Assembly: GCA_945836835.1 (NCBI GenBank)
Contig: CAMAML010000072.1
Span: forward strand, 1 to 6,547
Reading direction: 5' to 3'
DNA length: 6,547 nucleotides
Source: an uncultured cyanobacterium
GTDB lineage: Bacteria; Cyanobacteriota; Vampirovibrionia; Gastranaerophilales; Gastranaerophilaceae
Shown: positions 5,355-6,547 of the stretch, in pieces
Position numbering within the stretch: the first letter of the stretch is position 1
How the letters are laid out: the number at the start of each line of letters is the position of its first letter
The notes under the pieces: generated by a model
Told to the model about the DNA's origin: nothing
What the model saw: the letters and a program-made list of their open reading frames with translations, nothing else
Database searches by the model: none
Program-made: the position numbers and the translations under genes

Positions 5355-6467
5355 TTAATCACCTACGCAAAGCGGATTGATGCCGCCGTTACGGGATTTC
5401 TCGTTCCAGGAACTATTATCACTGACGATATTCCTTCCAAGCACCGTACTGGCACTAACCTCGGTACTCGACCAAAAGTTGCCGTCTGAAATCTCGGATA
5501 CGGCTGTATTTTTGCCGTTTGGAATGCTGGCACCGTCGACGCAGATGATGTCACTAATAGCTTTTCTGCCACCTAAGTCATGTTCGTCATAATATTGGTG
5601 ACAGTCAGCATAACCACCATAACCGTTTACCGTGATTAGTGTGTGGACGCCGATATCCGTCCTGCCGTATCTTGCACCTGCAAGGTTTGCGAGTGTTTGC
5701 ATGCTCGGTAAGTGTAAACCAATATTTGCACACGCTTCAACCGCTCCCGCATAATAATCATTATCGAAGGAACAACCTTTTATACCAAGCTTGTCTTTCT
5801 TTTTCTCGCAATCAGCTTTTGACATAGCGGTTGCGTCAAATAGTCTGTAACCGAATAACGAGTTGAGGGTTCTGACATCTTGTCCGATTTTATTCGGACC
5901 TTTGGCTCCGTTTATGTCAAATATCGCCGAAACGCAGTTTGTCGTGGCGTTGGTCTCCGGCTTGCCGTCCACAACCGACCACGTGTAAGATTTAACCGGA
6001 TCCAGTGGTGTACAAACAGGCGAATAAACCAAAATCATCGGGACGCCGTCACCCGTCACTATCCCCATTGTCGTTGTCGAACCCGTGCCGAGCGACAACG
6101 CCACAAGGTTTGTACCTGTTTTGATGTCGTTTACGTTGCGCGTCTCGTTGGTGAGGTTGATTGTAGTTGTCGGCCAGCATTGGCTTAAACTATCGTTGTC
6201 ACAAACTTTGGCAATGCTCATATGCTTTTTGAGTTCGTTTACAAAGGCTTCAGTCGTGGCATACGGACCGATTTTGTCCAATGACTTCATGCTGTCCGTT
6301 GCTTTTGTGAGCTTGTATTTTACCGTACGCACCTGCTCTTTCTTAATTCTCTCCTGCACATTCGTAACAAGTGTCGGCATTGTCACCGCCGCCACCACAC
6401 CGATTACGCCTAACGTAATGAGAACTTCTGCAAGAGTAAAACCCCTTTTTATGATGTGAAAAGACAT
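5355..6467 (-). CDS. Type IV pilin-like / pseudopilin-like protein with Cys-rich C-terminal domain, 370 aa
   Basis: The N-terminus is a class III prepilin signal. A basic leader MSFHIIKRG would be cut by prepilin peptidase after G9, leaving F10 to be methylated, with Glu at mature position 5 (FTLAE) and a hydrophobic helix to about residue 34. Such proteins assemble in the inner membrane into type IV pili or type II secretion pseudopili. The globular part is far larger than a GspG/GspH core. It has ten cysteines (89, 97, 152, 178, 220, 232, 246, 289, 309, 367), suggesting disulphides outside the cytoplasm. A DINGAKGPNKIGQD motif (184-197) resembles the Ca-binding-type DxNGxxGPN of pseudopilins. 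FWSSTEV (331-337) with a terminal CVGD resembles DUF1566/lectin-fold ends. A longer GTG start at 6509 would translate the flanking repeat, so I prefer ATG 6467, though it lacks a good Shine-Dalgarno sequence. No assembly ATPase or secretin gene is in the window, and any promoter would lie beyond 6547. Confidence 0.85.
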   Translation of the reverse strand: MSFHIIKRGFTLAEVLITLGVIGVVAAVTMPTLVTNVQERIKKEQVRTVKYKLTKATDSMKSLDKIGPYATTEAFVNELKKHMSIAKVCDNDSLSQCWPTTTINLTNETRNVNDIKTGTNLVALSLGTGSTTTMGIVTGDGVPMILVYSPVCTPLDPVKSYTWSVVDGKPETNATTNCVSAIFDINGAKGPNKIGQDVRTLNSLFGYRLFDATAMSKADCEKKKDKLGIKGCSFDNDYYAGAVEACANIGLHLPSMQTLANLAGARYGRTDIGVHTLITVNGYGGYADCHQYYDEHDLGGRKAISDIICVDGASIPNGKNTAVSEISDGNFWSSTEVSASTVLGRNIVSDNSSWNEKSRNGGINPLCVGD

Positions 6468-6473
6468 GTTTTT

Positions 6474-6531
6474 CGAGGCGTGGTGAACCTTGTGCCCCTT
6501 CGTCTCCACACAAGAGTAGCCTTCGGCTACC
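6474..6531 (-). repeat. 58-nt inverted repeat, right arm, immediately upstream of the pilin-like gene
   Basis: This is the partner of 5204-5261 in inverted orientation (51/58 identical). It ends 6 nt before the preferred ATG at 6467, so it makes up nearly the whole visible leader of the pilin-like gene. It contains no recognisable -10 element. The small hairpin GTAGCC-TTC-GGCTAC (plus-strand reading) lies at 6516-6530. Just outside, the minus-strand sequence at about 6544-6532 (GGAGACGAGGGGG) nearly repeats the GGAGACGAAGGGG inside the arm. Confidence 0.9.
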
Positions 6532-6547
6532 CCCTCGTCTCCGTTCA

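Noticed and set aside
5355..5480. C-terminus of the pilin-like protein as a diversity-generating retroelement variable region (lectin-like end, several Asn and Ser codons).
   Set aside because: No template repeat, reverse transcriptase or accessory protein is present, and the window holds no second near-identical copy of this stretch. The Asn codons are not unusually dense.
6468..6509. GTG start at 6509, extending the pilin-like protein by 14 residues (METKGHKVHHASKN).
   Set aside because: The extension is a translation of the repeat arm that also occurs non-coding at 5204-5261. A 9-residue leader from 6467 fits prepilins better.

Overview
The window is a 6.5 kb stretch of bacterial DNA of moderate GC content carrying four protein-coding genes, no RNA genes and no CRISPR array. 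Three features suggest an uncultured gut-type lineage such as Candidatus Gastranaerophilales (Melainabacteria/Vampirovibrionia). These are a pilin-like protein beginning FTLAEVLITLG, a large protein beginning MGLAASQAKLLSITTR, and a homocitrate-synthase-like enzyme with the unusual DVTNRDGVQ active-site strand. The assignment rests on remembered family resemblance, not on a search, and I hold it at about 50%.

Layout. Positions 1-97 hold nothing I can support. A tetratricopeptide-repeat (TPR) protein is encoded on the minus strand (1690 down to 98). It is divergent from a 436-residue DRE-TIM metallolyase of the homocitrate/2-isopropylmalate synthase family on the plus strand (1799-3109). The 108-nt gap between them holds a good sigma-70-type promoter for the enzyme and a weaker, overlapping one for the TPR gene. 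Downstream of the enzyme is a palindromic repeat (3110-3170), followed by a 599-residue protein of unknown function (3315-5114, plus strand). A complex hairpin (5131-5224) and a minus-strand terminator (about 5265-5307) separate it from a convergent 370-residue type IV pilin-like protein (6467 down to 5355).

The left half looks like ordinary core genome. The right half (about 3110-6531) looks accessory. Two probable envelope or secreted-type genes are each bracketed by inverted copies of palindromic repeats: a 24-nt perfect inverted repeat around the 599-residue gene, and a 58-nt inverted repeat (51/58 identical) around the pilin-like gene. The 599-residue protein is itself mosaic. Its middle (about residues 132-393) has a lower GC content than its ends and holds all six cysteines of the protein. 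Near-duplicate Tyr/Trp-rich motifs flank that middle segment.

The four genes do not form an obvious pathway. No transposase, recombinase, reverse transcriptase or defence gene is present. The repeats are therefore described as possible mobile or recombination substrates, not as a demonstrated system.
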